From the NCBI RefSeq assembly GCF_036567905.1, contig NZ_DATCTO010000069.1, positions 91,899-126,055 of the forward strand: a stretch of 34,157 nt of DNA. Reading direction: 5' to 3'. The position numbers and the translations under genes were made by a program. Positions 1 through 7,010 of the stretch are shown here, piece by piece. Position 1 is the first letter of the stretch; each line of letters starts with the position of its first letter. The stretch is from Candidatus Binatus sp. Its GTDB lineage: Bacteria > Desulfobacterota > Binatia > Binatales > Binataceae. The notes beneath the pieces were generated by a model, which was given only the letters and a program-made list of their open reading frames with translations, was not told where the DNA came from and ran no database searches.

Positions 1-2
1 AC

Positions 3-203
3 GGGGGCACCTTTTATTTGCTGATCGGATGCCACGGCGCGCACGTGACGGCCGGGGTCATTTGGCTCGCGTGCGTGGCGATGGCTGCGCTCGGCGGCAG
101 GTACAACGCTCGTAACGCCGGCGGGATTGAGGTATGCGCCGTGTACTGGTATTTCGTCTGCGCGGTCTGGCCGCTGCTGTTTGGGCTGGTATATCTGATG
201 TAG
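3..203 (+). CDS. Cytochrome c oxidase subunit III, C-terminal part (truncated by window start)
   Basis: The window opens inside this gene; the reading frame is open from the first bases to the stop at 201-203, giving the last ~66 residues. They contain the subunit III hallmark of a TM helix with the pattern LLIGCHGAHVTAGV, then a short polar loop, then a terminal helix with YWYFVCAVWPLLF, matching the usual YWHFxxxVW ending of haem-copper oxidase subunit III. Subunit III is a membrane subunit without redox cofactors that stabilises subunit I of the terminal oxidase in the inner membrane. The first gene of a run of oxidase genes on the same strand; the catalytic subunits I and II are presumably just upstream, outside the window. 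A CyoC-type quinol oxidase subunit cannot be excluded from this fragment. Confidence 0.85.
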   Translation, partial: GGTFYLLIGCHGAHVTAGVIWLACVAMAALGGRYNARNAGGIEVCAVYWYFVCAVWPLLFGLVYLM

Positions 204-236
204 CTTTGTCCGTGGGGAAATCGGGGCAGTGAAAAA

Positions 237-500
237 ATGAAAAAAAGAAAGCTCAAGGCCGCGGCCATAACCATCGTGAGCGCGATTGTCGCGGCGGCCC
301 CGCGGCTGGCCAGCGCGTGCGCGACGTGCGGGCTCTCGGAGGGCAGTCACGCGCTCCACGCGTACAAGGCCAGCGCGCTGTTCCTGATGGCGTCGCCGTA
401 TGCCTCGTTTGCCGCAATCGGCGGGATTACTTACTTCGTTTATCGGCGGTCGATTCGCCAGGACCGGAACTCCGCTCCTCCCACCATCGCGAAGCGCTGA
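237..500 (+). CDS. Small membrane protein with N-terminal CxxC, in the cox cluster
   Basis: This 87-residue protein has a basic N-terminus (MKKRKLK), a hydrophobic segment at about residues 9-26 that looks like a signal peptide or anchor, a CATCG motif at about 28-32, and a second hydrophobic segment at about 46-68 ending in YRRS. It begins 33 bp after the subunit III gene and precedes a second subunit III gene, so it is very likely co-transcribed with them. Small proteins with a CxxC followed by one TM helix occur in oxidase operons of several phyla. I recall this only as a pattern and do not know a named family. The paired cysteines right after the membrane segment would suit a copper-handling or thiol-redox role in oxidase assembly, which is inference. 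Confidence 0.7.
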   Translation: MKKRKLKAAAITIVSAIVAAAPRLASACATCGLSEGSHALHAYKASALFLMASPYASFAAIGGITYFVYRRSIRQDRNSAPPTIAKR

Positions 501-569
501 TCGGTGACGAGGGTAGTCATTTCAAGTGAGCACTGGCTATAGCCATTTGCCCCGAAAAGGATGGTTGCG

Positions 570-1193
570 ATGAGCGAGGCCGCTGCAGTAAAGACCCACG
601 ATCGCGGCGCCGTGCACGCCGATCAGTTGGAACCGTCGCTGACCCCGGGAAACCTCGGCAAGCTCGGGATGTGGACGTTCCTGGTCGGCGACGCAATGAC
701 TTTCGGCGCCGGAATCGCGGCCTACGGCGCGCTGCGCATCAACAATCCCAACTGGCCGACGCCTGCCGACTACCTGGGAATCACCACCACCGCGATCATG
801 ACCTTCATCCTGATCTGCTCGAGCGTCACGATGGTCGAGGCGCTCGACGGCGTTCAACACGGCAGGCAGTCGAAGTTCCAAACCTTCATGGCGCTGACCG
901 TCCTCGGCGGGATCGTGTTCCTTGGGATGCAGGCGTTCGAGTGGCATCACTTGATCGCCGAAAAAGGGATGTCGATCCAGCGCGACTTGTTCGACGCGAC
1001 CTTCTTCATCCTGACCGGCTTTCACGGCTGCCACGTTTTCGGCGGCGTGGTGTACAATAGCGTGTTGCTGATTCGCGGAAGGATGGGCAAGTTGCCGCAG
1101 GCGAAAGCCGGCCTGGTCGAGATCGCGGGTCTCTACTGGCACTTCGTTGACTTGGTCTGGATCCTGATCTTTACCTTCATCTACCTGATTTAG
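570..1193 (+). CDS. Cytochrome c oxidase subunit III (second copy)
   Basis: The product is a ~207-residue integral membrane protein with about five TM helices. It has the subunit III pattern throughout: GKLGMWTFLVGDAM in the first helix, FEWHHLI mid-protein, FILTGFHGCHVFGGV, and a final helix with YWHFVDLVWILIF. It follows another subunit III gene (ending at 203) and precedes subunit IV, so the operon encodes two subunit III-type proteins, as in the CoxO/CoxP arrangement of some caa3-type oxidases. An in-frame ATG at 561 abuts the purine-rich AAAAGG at 555-560 with no spacer. The ATG at 570 sits 9 bases from it, so I chose 570. The role is structural, in the proton-pumping terminal oxidase of the inner membrane. 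Confidence 0.92.
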   Translation: MSEAAAVKTHDRGAVHADQLEPSLTPGNLGKLGMWTFLVGDAMTFGAGIAAYGALRINNPNWPTPADYLGITTTAIMTFILICSSVTMVEALDGVQHGRQSKFQTFMALTVLGGIVFLGMQAFEWHHLIAEKGMSIQRDLFDATFFILTGFHGCHVFGGVVYNSVLLIRGRMGKLPQAKAGLVEIAGLYWHFVDLVWILIFTFIYLI

Positions 1194-1240
1194 GACGCCA
1201 GTTTTTCCAACGACTACGGTCTGGAGATGAAATTAAAGCC

Positions 1241-1645
1241 ATGACGACGCAAGCGGCGATTTCAAGCTACGAGGTTGATCATAGCGGGCCGAACTACATT
1301 GCGGTTTTTATCTACTTGGCGATTTTGACCGGAATCGAGCTGGGCGTGTATGCGACCGGCTTGCCGCACGTCGCCAAAGTCGGCCTGCTGATCGCGCTGG
1401 CGTGGGCCAAGGCCGTGCTGGTGGCGATGTACTTCATGCATCTGGCGATGGAAAAAAGGGCGCTCGCGCTCATCGCAATTATTCCGATAGTGCTGGTCAC
1501 CTTTCTGTGCTTCATGCTGCTGCCCGATCTGACGACGCGGATGTGGACGAAGTTCGATCACAAGATCAAGGTGACGAATCCGGCCGAGATGGGTGCGCAC
1601 CCGGTCGCGCCGCCTCCAGTGCAGGCGCCGATTCCGCAACTTTGA
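1241..1645 (+). CDS. Cytochrome c oxidase subunit IV family protein
   Basis: This 134-residue protein has three predicted TM helices (about residues 20-40, 47-69 and 75-95). The second and third flank the sequence AKAVLVAMYFMHL, the characteristic signature of prokaryotic subunit IV (COX4_pro). A proline-rich tail (about residues 112-134, with APPPVQAPIPQL) extends beyond the usual core of ~95-110 residues. The gene lies 47 bp downstream of subunit III, and GGAG about 14 bases before the ATG may serve as ribosome binding site. Subunit IV is an accessory, non-catalytic membrane subunit of bacterial haem-copper oxidases. Its position between subunit III and the DUF420 gene fits a cox operon order. 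Confidence 0.88.
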   Translation: MTTQAAISSYEVDHSGPNYIAVFIYLAILTGIELGVYATGLPHVAKVGLLIALAWAKAVLVAMYFMHLAMEKRALALIAIIPIVLVTFLCFMLLPDLTTRMWTKFDHKIKVTNPAEMGAHPVAPPPVQAPIPQL

Positions 1646-1658
1646 AAGCTTGGGGAAC

Positions 1659-2123
1659 TTGGATTCTTATCATTCGCTGGCGCCGCTCAACGCGCTCCTC
1701 AATGGATGCGCCACGGTTCTGCTGCTGGCCGGATTCATCTTCATCAAGAACGGCTGGGTGCGAGCGCATCGCGCATGCATGATCGGCGCGATGGGTTTCT
1801 CCGCCGCTTTCCTGACGTCATATCTCGTCTATCACTACAACGTCGGCAACGTGCACTTCAGCGGCGAAGGCTGGGTCCGCTCGCTATACTTCTCGATTCT
1901 GATTCCGCACGTGATCCTGGCCGGTGCGATCGTGCCGCTGGTGTTTGCGACGATTTGGTTCGCGCTCCGCGGCAATTTCAAGCGCCATCGCCGAATCGCG
2001 CGATGGACCTGGCCGCTGTGGATGTACGTGTCGGTGACCGGCGTGATTGTTTACCTGATGCTGTACCGGATTTACACGCCGATTTATCCGCCGACGGTCG
2101 TCGCCCAGTCCGCCTCGCGCTGA
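1659..2123 (+). CDS. DUF420 / CtaM-like membrane protein
   Basis: This four-TM protein of ~154 residues has the DUF420 pattern: LAPLNALLNGCATVLLLAG at the start, a RAHR motif after helix 1, YLVYHYNVG after helix 2, IPHVILA in helix 3 and a KRHRRIARWTWPLWMYVSVTGV block leading into helix 4. The conserved histidines in these blocks are the family's probable metal or haem ligands. DUF420 members such as Bacillus YozB and Staphylococcus CtaM support biogenesis of aa3-type oxidases, and this gene is the last of the oxidase cluster, which agrees. The frame is open upstream to a GTG at 1593 inside subunit IV, but the residues before the TTG at 1659 are arginine-rich shadow sequence. GGGGA lies just before that TTG; TTG at 1650 is an alternative. 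The start is uncertain. Confidence 0.83.
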   Translation: MDSYHSLAPLNALLNGCATVLLLAGFIFIKNGWVRAHRACMIGAMGFSAAFLTSYLVYHYNVGNVHFSGEGWVRSLYFSILIPHVILAGAIVPLVFATIWFALRGNFKRHRRIARWTWPLWMYVSVTGVIVYLMLYRIYTPIYPPTVVAQSASR

Positions 2124-2161
2124 AAAAAAAACGGGGCGGTCCGCTCCCCGCGAACCGCCCC
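2123..2161. terminator. Bidirectional intrinsic terminator
   Basis: A perfect 8-bp inverted repeat, GGGGCGGT (2133-2140) and ACCGCCCC (2154-2161), has a 13-base loop. A run of nine A on the plus strand (2123-2131) lies directly beside it. Read on the minus strand, this is a G+C-rich hairpin followed by nine T, a textbook rho-independent terminator for the leftward operon ending at 2197. For the rightward cox operon the same hairpin lacks a strong T-tract, so termination in that direction is probably weaker. Confidence 0.85.
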
Positions 2162-2196
2162 AATCTTCTGTCATGCTTCGATGAGGTGAGTCGGCG

Positions 2197-2805
2197 CTAT
2201 GCCTTGGCGCTGGGACGGCTCGATACCGCGTGATGCCATCGCGCGAGGTTCTTCTGATTCTCCTCGACCTTGATCCCAGTCAGCCGGCCGAAATCGATTC
2301 CGATCAGCGCCGTGATGTCCGCAATCGTGTAGCGCGGTCCCGCGATGAACTCGCGATCGGCGAGCACCGTGTCGAGCCATTCCAACCGTTTGACTGCCGC
2401 GCTTCGGCAGATTTCGCCGTACTCCTTAACTTGCGGGATGCGTCCCTTGAAGAAGTCGCTGGTGTTGCGGAACGCGCCCGCCGTCATCCACAAGATCTCG
2501 AACTCCATCCGCCGGTTCCACATCTCGACCACGGCCTTGTCCTTCGCGTCAACGCCCATCAGTCGCGGCTCGGGCTTGGTTTCCTCGAAGTAGCGGCAAA
2601 TCGCGACCGACTCCGGGATATGAGTACCGTCGTCAAGTTCGAGCACCGGCACCCCGCCCATCGGATTAATTTTCAGGAACGCGGGCTTGCGATTGTCGGC
2701 AGTAGCAAGATTGACCTGCTCGTAGGGAACGCTGATGCCTTTTTCCGCGAGAAAGACGCGCACGCGGCGTGGATTCGGAGCTCCGGTAAAATCGTAAATT
2801 TTCAT
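2197..2805 (-). CDS. Glutathione S-transferase family protein
   Basis: This 202-residue protein has an N-terminal thioredoxin-fold domain at about residues 1-76. It carries the GST landmarks NPMGGVPVLELDDGT, with the cis-proline at 53, and ESVAI at 65-69, whose Glu-Ser pair binds the glutamyl group of glutathione. An all-helical C-terminal domain follows from about 90 with IADITALIGIDF, the N-capping box and hydrophobic staple region. The first strand has GAPNPRRVR where many GSTs have a catalytic Ser or Cys, so the catalytic residue is not obvious. It is the last gene of a leftward operon with a flavin monooxygenase and a hydrolase, which suggests detoxification or catabolism of electrophilic products. 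The substrate is unknown. Confidence 0.9.
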   Translation of the reverse strand: MKIYDFTGAPNPRRVRVFLAEKGISVPYEQVNLATADNRKPAFLKINPMGGVPVLELDDGTHIPESVAICRYFEETKPEPRLMGVDAKDKAVVEMWNRRMEFEILWMTAGAFRNTSDFFKGRIPQVKEYGEICRSAAVKRLEWLDTVLADREFIAGPRYTIADITALIGIDFGRLTGIKVEENQKNLARWHHAVSSRPSAKA

Positions 2806-2875
2806 AGTTGCAATTTAAAACTGTGCCGCGTCGCCGTCAACTCCCAAAAAATCCCTGGATTCATCGGCGCGACTC

Positions 2876-3307
2876 TCAACTCAGCCGCCCGCGATGATAG
2901 GCGAGATAGATCGCCGTGCCGATCGAACCGATGAGCGCGATCGCCAGATAGCCTACGATGAACCCAATCGGGCGCGGCCCCTCAGGCTGCGTGTACCAGA
3001 ACAGCACCAGGTTGTAGGGAACGTAGAACGCATAGACGATCGAGAGCGGGATCACCCACGCTCGCATGTTCCAGATGCCGTGGGCGTAGATGAGGAACAC
3101 GACGCCGAACAGCGGACCGAGCACAAGGTTCTTCGCGACGCCGTGGAACTTGTGACCGAAAACCACCAGGCCGCCCACCGCTGGATTCTGGGCGAATTGC
3201 AGCGCCTTGGTGAAATCGGAAAGTGCCAGGACGATAAACAGCACCGTCATCAGGGTGAGGAACCATCCCCGCGACGCGCCAGTGGAATCCGACGTTTCGA
3301 TTGCCAT
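2876..3307 (-). CDS. Four-TM membrane protein of unknown function
   Basis: This 143-residue protein has four predicted membrane helices at about residues 14-32, 60-76, 82-102 and 113-136, connected by short loops, with a hydrophilic N-terminus and a basic C-terminus (YHRGRLS). A histidine-containing stretch (GHKFHGVAKN, about 51-60) lies before helix 2. I do not recognise a family. Its ATG is 6 bp downstream of the alpha/beta hydrolase stop and the GST follows 70 bp later, so it belongs to the same operon. It may be a small-molecule transporter accessory or a membrane anchor for the pathway, but nothing in the sequence decides this. Confidence 0.8.
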   Translation of the reverse strand: MAIETSDSTGASRGWFLTLMTVLFIVLALSDFTKALQFAQNPAVGGLVVFGHKFHGVAKNLVLGPLFGVVFLIYAHGIWNMRAWVIPLSIVYAFYVPYNLVLFWYTQPEGPRPIGFIVGYLAIALIGSIGTAIYLAYHRGRLS

Positions 3308-3313
3308 GCGCGG

Positions 3314-4096
3314 TCAACCTTTCAGGAATTTTCCGATTGCGCCGACGAGCGCTTCCTGCTGCTCGTACATCACCATGTGGCCTGCATTCTTGATTATTTC
3401 GAGCCTGCTGTTTTTGATGCGGCTGGTGAATTCCCTGGCATAGGCCGCCGGAATCAGCTTGTCGTCGTCGCCCCACAAGAGCAGGGTCGGCGCGGCAATG
3501 CGATAGGCGCGCTTCTTGAGGCCGCGGTCGGGGATCGGCCACAGAAATTTGCCCGCCACCGCCAGCCGCTTCACCCGCTCGACGTACATCGTTTCGAGCG
3601 CTTTGAAGTCCGACGGTATCAAGGTCATCATTTGCGCCGCGGGCGAATTGGGATCGTGGAACAGCAGCCCCGCAATCTCGGTAAGCTGCGCGGCGAACAG
3701 GTCGGGTATCGGCACTTCGTCGATCCAGAAACCGGCCGGCGCGATCAGCACCAGCTTTCTGGCGCGATGCACGTCGAACGCCGCGACCTCGGCCGCAATC
3801 ATCCCGCCCATCGAATGGCCGACGAGGTTGGCGCTCGGGATGCCGAGTTCGTCCATCAACTCGTGATAGAACAGCACCGCGTCCGCGATGTCGTCGATAT
3901 GCTCGCTGCCCGTGGATTCGCCGTAGCCGGGAAATTGTGGCGCATAGACTTTGAACTGCGCCCCGAGATCCTCAAGGAACGGCTCGACCGGCATCAGTCC
4001 ACCCGCGCCGTGCAGGTACAGGATCGGCTCGCCGCTCCCATAAACCTGCATCTCGAGCGAGAACTTTCCGTTTAGAAGTTTCTGAGTCGTGTTCAT
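3314..4096 (-). CDS. Alpha/beta hydrolase
   Basis: This 260-residue protein has the complete alpha/beta-hydrolase set: the oxyanion-hole motif LHGAGG (28-33), PQFPGYGES (53-61), the nucleophile elbow GHSMGG with Ser95, the acid in WGDDDKLIP (probably Asp212) and the catalytic His240 in NAGHMVMYE. Size and motif spacing match meta-cleavage-product hydrolases and related C-C or ester hydrolases (MhpC/BphD-like). Its start overlaps the stop of the upstream monooxygenase by four bases (ATGA, 4093-4096), indicating translational coupling. The pairing suggests that the monooxygenase product is the hydrolase substrate, which is inference; the actual substrate cannot be read from sequence. Confidence 0.92.
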   Translation of the reverse strand: MNTTQKLLNGKFSLEMQVYGSGEPILYLHGAGGLMPVEPFLEDLGAQFKVYAPQFPGYGESTGSEHIDDIADAVLFYHELMDELGIPSANLVGHSMGGMIAAEVAAFDVHRARKLVLIAPAGFWIDEVPIPDLFAAQLTEIAGLLFHDPNSPAAQMMTLIPSDFKALETMYVERVKRLAVAGKFLWPIPDRGLKKRAYRIAAPTLLLWGDDDKLIPAAYAREFTSRIKNSRLEIIKNAGHMVMYEQQEALVGAIGKFLKG

Positions 4097-5394
4097 TTCG
4101 CGCCCCGGACCTCCGCCGCGCCCGGCGCGGCCGCGCGCGCCTTGCCGTTGACTTCGGTCCTCTGGAAATGGACGGCGGCCGGCATCGCAATCTCATTTTG
4201 CGCCATCCGCTTCGGCGACCACTTGTCCTCGAAGCCGCTCCACAGGTCGCGCATGTGCGGCATGACCTCGGTGGCGAACAGAGTGGTGCTCTTGCGCACC
4301 AGTTCCGGAGGCATCGAGCCAACCTGCATGATCATCATCAGATGCCCGCAGTTGAGCGACTTCATCGCCTCGCGCAGGCGCTCGCGCACCGTCTTGGGCG
4401 AACCCGCAATCACGAAGCCCTGCTCGACGAAGTCCTTCCACTCGAGACCTTCACGCCGCATCGCCGCCTGCTGGCCGACCTGGCCGAGCATTCCGGCCTT
4501 GATCGTCTTCACCGTGCGATAGCCCGGAGCGTCGGCGAAGCCGTTATAGACGTGCAGGCAGCGGTTGTAGAAGTAATCCATGTGCGGGGCGTAGTCCTTC
4601 TCCGCCTGCTCATCGGTCTCCGAGACCGCAACCACCTGCGCGAAGCCGAGGCTGTAAGGATTCAATTCCTTGTTCTTCTTCGCCATGACTTCCCAGTAGC
4701 CGTCGGCGACCTTCTTGCCCGCGATGTACCCGAAGTAGGAAAGGAAGCTGTACTGATAGCCGTGGTCGGCGCAGAAGTCGTAGGTCTCGACCGAGCCTCC
4801 CCCCGGAATCCAGACCGGCGGATGCGGCTGCTGGAGCGGTCTTGGCCACAGGTTGACGTAGCGCAGCTTGGTGTACTTGCCGTTGAACGAGAAGACATCC
4901 TTCGCCGTCCACGCCTTGATGATCAGGTCGTGGGCCTCGTAGTACTTCTCCCGAATCGTGGCCGGGACCTCGCCGTAACAGAAGTTGGTATCCATCGAGG
5001 TGCCGACCGGGAATCCCGCGACCAGGCGCCCGCCCGAGATCACGTCGAGCATCGCGAATTCCTCGGCGACCCGAATCGGCGGATTGTAGAGCGCGATCGA
5101 GTTGCCCAGCACGACCAGGCTCGCGTTGCGCGTGCGCCGGCTGAGCGCGGCCGCCATGATATTCGGCGACGGCATCAACCCGTATGCGTTCTGATGATGC
5201 TCGTTGACGCCCAGCCCGTCGAAGCCCATCGCGTCGGCGTATTCGAGCTGATCGAGGTAGTCATTATAGAGACGATGCCCGACTTTCGGATCGTACAGGT
5301 CGCGCGGGATATCGACCCACACGCTGCGATACTTTTCCTTGAAGTCTGCGGGCAGGAATCGATACGGCATCAGATGGAACCAGGTAAACTTCAT
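4093..5394 (-). CDS. LLM-class (luciferase-like) flavin-dependent monooxygenase
   Basis: This 433-residue protein has the bacterial luciferase-like TIM-barrel pattern. The N-terminus has FTWFHLMPY, followed by AMGFDGLGVNEHHQNAYGL with the conserved EHH, then AEEFAMLDVISGGRLVAGFPVG, the flavin-phosphate region typical of the family. The C-terminal region has FVIAGSPKTVRERL (about 345-358), another family landmark. It uses reduced FMN, or possibly F420, with O2 to oxygenate an organic substrate, with the reductase encoded elsewhere. It is the first gene of the leftward operon and faces the riboswitch leader across 586 bp. LLM enzymes often sit with alpha/beta hydrolases in catabolic clusters of soil bacteria. 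Confidence 0.93.
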   Translation of the reverse strand: MKFTWFHLMPYRFLPADFKEKYRSVWVDIPRDLYDPKVGHRLYNDYLDQLEYADAMGFDGLGVNEHHQNAYGLMPSPNIMAAALSRRTRNASLVVLGNSIALYNPPIRVAEEFAMLDVISGGRLVAGFPVGTSMDTNFCYGEVPATIREKYYEAHDLIIKAWTAKDVFSFNGKYTKLRYVNLWPRPLQQPHPPVWIPGGGSVETYDFCADHGYQYSFLSYFGYIAGKKVADGYWEVMAKKNKELNPYSLGFAQVVAVSETDEQAEKDYAPHMDYFYNRCLHVYNGFADAPGYRTVKTIKAGMLGQVGQQAAMRREGLEWKDFVEQGFVIAGSPKTVRERLREAMKSLNCGHLMMIMQVGSMPPELVRKSTTLFATEVMPHMRDLWSGFEDKWSPKRMAQNEIAMPAAVHFQRTEVNGKARAAAPGAAEVRGAK

Positions 5395-5530
5395 AAGCCT
5401 TTCTCCCTCGTGGCATTAGGACGGTTCACTCCCGCCGCGACTGCGCGCGGGGATGGACGCCGACCTCCGCCGAGATCGAGTCTTCCGTAATTGTGCGAAA
5501 ACTGTCAAACGGCCGGGTGAGGAGGGGAAG

Positions 5531-5622
5531 AGTAAATCACTTGATTGTAATGTGAAACCCATCGTGGGTTTCCCACTTCCTTGGGCAGGGGTAACCCCTG
5601 CACCTTAGTGAGGAAAAGATGC
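5531..5622 (+). repeat. Palindromic repeat element, copy 1
   Basis: Member of a dispersed family with four copies in this window. It begins with AGTAAATCAC (the GGTAAATCAC end in copy 3), has an inverted repeat AAACCC-GGGTTT (5555-5571), then the hairpin core CAGGGGTAACCCCTG (5586-5600), then CACCTTAGT and ends near GATGCGG. About 13 extra bases separate the two hairpins relative to copy 3, and the right terminal repeat is not recognisable. It lies in the intergenic space between the monooxygenase and the cobalamin riboswitch. Confidence 0.75.
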
Positions 5623-5699
5623 GGGCTTCGCCTTGGAGGGCTCGGTAGCGCGCGTCCACGTCTTCGGCTTCGAAATGCATGACTAGCCGGCGGTTGACT

Positions 5700-5845
5700 T
5701 GGCGCTCAAGGCGCGTAGTGTTCTCTGAGATTCGCCCGGGGAAGCCGGTGAGATACCGGCGCTGCCCCGCAACTGTAAGGCTGAGCGTCGCGCGAGAGTC
5801 GCGGCGCTCGTCGAGTCAGGCGACCGGGTCGAATCGATGGAGCCG
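5700..5845 (+). promoter_or_regulatory. Cobalamin riboswitch upstream of tonB
   Basis: The conserved cobalamin aptamer core is visible in order: GGGGAA (5738-5743), a stem GCCGGT (5744-5749) with ACCGGC (5755-5760) closing a GAGAT loop, then GCTG-CCCCGCAACTGTAA (5761-5778), the most diagnostic block. A local hairpin GAGCG/CGCTC (5783-5809) follows, and then TCAGGCGACC (5816-5825), equivalent to the 3' box CCAGGAGACC. The usual GCCACTG and GGGAAGG blocks between the last two elements are not evident, so the peripheral domain is compact. Exact ends are estimates. It should repress the downstream tonB gene when cobalamin is abundant, as is usual for B12 uptake genes. The expression platform is not resolved; a strong AGGAG lies at 5875-5879. 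Confidence 0.85.
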
Positions 5846-5887
5846 AAAGAACCTTCGCGGGAGAGGGAGGCTTCAGGAGTCTTTTCA

Positions 5888-6016
5888 GTGACTACTGCCG
5901 GCGCCGTACTGCCGCGTAGTCGTTCGTCGCTCCTGGCCGCTTCCATTTCCATCCGCGAAGTTTCAGCCCGGCCGGGCGACGTTGGACGAACAGAACAAAT
6001 CGCAATTTTCATATGA
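5888..6016 (+). CDS. Possible 42-residue leader ORF overlapping the tonB start
   Basis: A GTG at 5888 lies 8 bases after a strong Shine-Dalgarno AGGAG (5875-5879) and opens a 42-codon frame that ends with TGA at 6014-6016, inside the first codons of tonB in another frame. The ribosome binding site is better than anything near the apparent tonB TTG start at 5982. The peptide (arginine- and serine-rich, ending IAIFI) resembles nothing I know. It could be a leader whose translation is gated by the riboswitch and couples to tonB, or chance. Frame conservation in relatives would decide. Confidence 0.3.
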   Translation: MTTAGAVLPRSRSSLLAASISIREVSARPGDVGRTEQIAIFI

Positions 6017-6902
6017 TGCGGTCGGGCGGCGCCCGAGTCGTCATGTGGCGTCGTTTGCAGCTTCGATAGCGGCTCACGTGGCGATTGTCGGTTTGATCGT
6101 GTGTTTTGCGTCGCCGATGGCCACCGCGCCCGGCGATTGGGTTGTCGCCTATCTCGTCGAAGGGACAGACGGCGCTGCCGGACGCGGCGGCGCGCGCGAT
6201 GGCGCGTCCGGGGCCGCGTCGATTCATGCGAACGGCGGGCCGCGCGCGAATCCTGAATCGGTTTCTGTCGATCAGCGAAGGCAACAGAAAAAGCTGGCGG
6301 ATGCGACGCCGCGGTCGGCACCGCCGCGGTCGGCACCGCCGCGGGCCGCGCGCAAGCCGCGTCACCGCGTTGAAGACCCGGATTCCGAAGTCGCCAGTCT
6401 GGCGCCGGTGCGCTCGCTCGCGCCCGCGCGATCGGCAGATTCAGAGCATGACGAGCATTGGCACAATCGCGACGATTCACCGGGCGGCGCGTCCGGTTCT
6501 TTTTCGGCGGCCGTTTCCGGCATCGGCGCCGCCGCGGGACCAAGCGGCGGAGCAGCGGCAGCCGCCGGCAACGGCAACGGCGACGGCGGTAGCGGTGGCG
6601 ATCCAAATTCGATCGCCCACGCCGATTACGCGGCAAATCCTCCCCCCGCTTACCCTGCCGTCGCGCGGCGACGCGCCCAGCAGGGCACCGTGACGGTCAG
6701 CGTGCTGGTCGGCGCTGACGGTTCCGTAGAGCGTGCCGAAGTTGCGGATTCGTCGGGTTTCGACACGCTCGACGACGCCGCGCTGGAAACAGTTCGGTCG
6801 CGATGGCGCTTTGTGCCGGCCCGCCACGGCGGGATTGCCGTCGAAAGCTGGGTGCTGGTTCCGATACGCTTTGCTTTGATCGAGGCAAACGCTACCCACT
6901 GA
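5982..6902 (+). CDS. tonB: TonB family energy transducer
   Basis: This 306-residue protein has TonB architecture. A single N-terminal TM helix (about 25-44) has the pattern SIAAHVAIVGLIV, containing the conserved Ser/His found in TonB anchors. A long periplasmic spacer (about 50-215) is rich in Ala, Gly, Ser, Pro and Arg, with a duplicated PRSAPPRSAPPRAARKP segment and an EDSPGG/GNGNGDGGSGG stretch. The C-terminal TonB domain (about 220-302) has NPPPAYPAVARRRAQQGTV, SSGFDTLDDAALETV, WRFVPA and VPIRFAL. TonB links proton-motive force from ExbBD to outer-membrane receptors. The upstream cobalamin riboswitch suggests it serves B12 (BtuB-type) uptake. No exbB, exbD or receptor gene is in the window. 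The only start codon in this frame before the TM helix is TTG at 5982; the frame is open back to 5892. Confidence 0.9.
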   Translation: MDEQNKSQFSYDAVGRRPSRHVASFAASIAAHVAIVGLIVCFASPMATAPGDWVVAYLVEGTDGAAGRGGARDGASGAASIHANGGPRANPESVSVDQRRQQKKLADATPRSAPPRSAPPRAARKPRHRVEDPDSEVASLAPVRSLAPARSADSEHDEHWHNRDDSPGGASGSFSAAVSGIGAAAGPSGGAAAAAGNGNGDGGSGGDPNSIAHADYAANPPPAYPAVARRRAQQGTVTVSVLVGADGSVERAEVADSSGFDTLDDAALETVRSRWRFVPARHGGIAVESWVLVPIRFALIEANATH

Positions 6903-7010
6903 GATTCCCGCCCTTGACCTGCGCTCCCGCAATCGCCATGCGCTGGTCGTCGCAGTCGTGCTAATCCGGAGAAGCCGTGATATAAGCCAAATTCGAGGAG
7001 GGTAGGAAAG

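Noticed and set aside
5679..5891. 70-codon plus-strand frame across the riboswitch
   Set aside because: It overlaps the conserved aptamer blocks, and its composition is that of structured RNA, not a protein.
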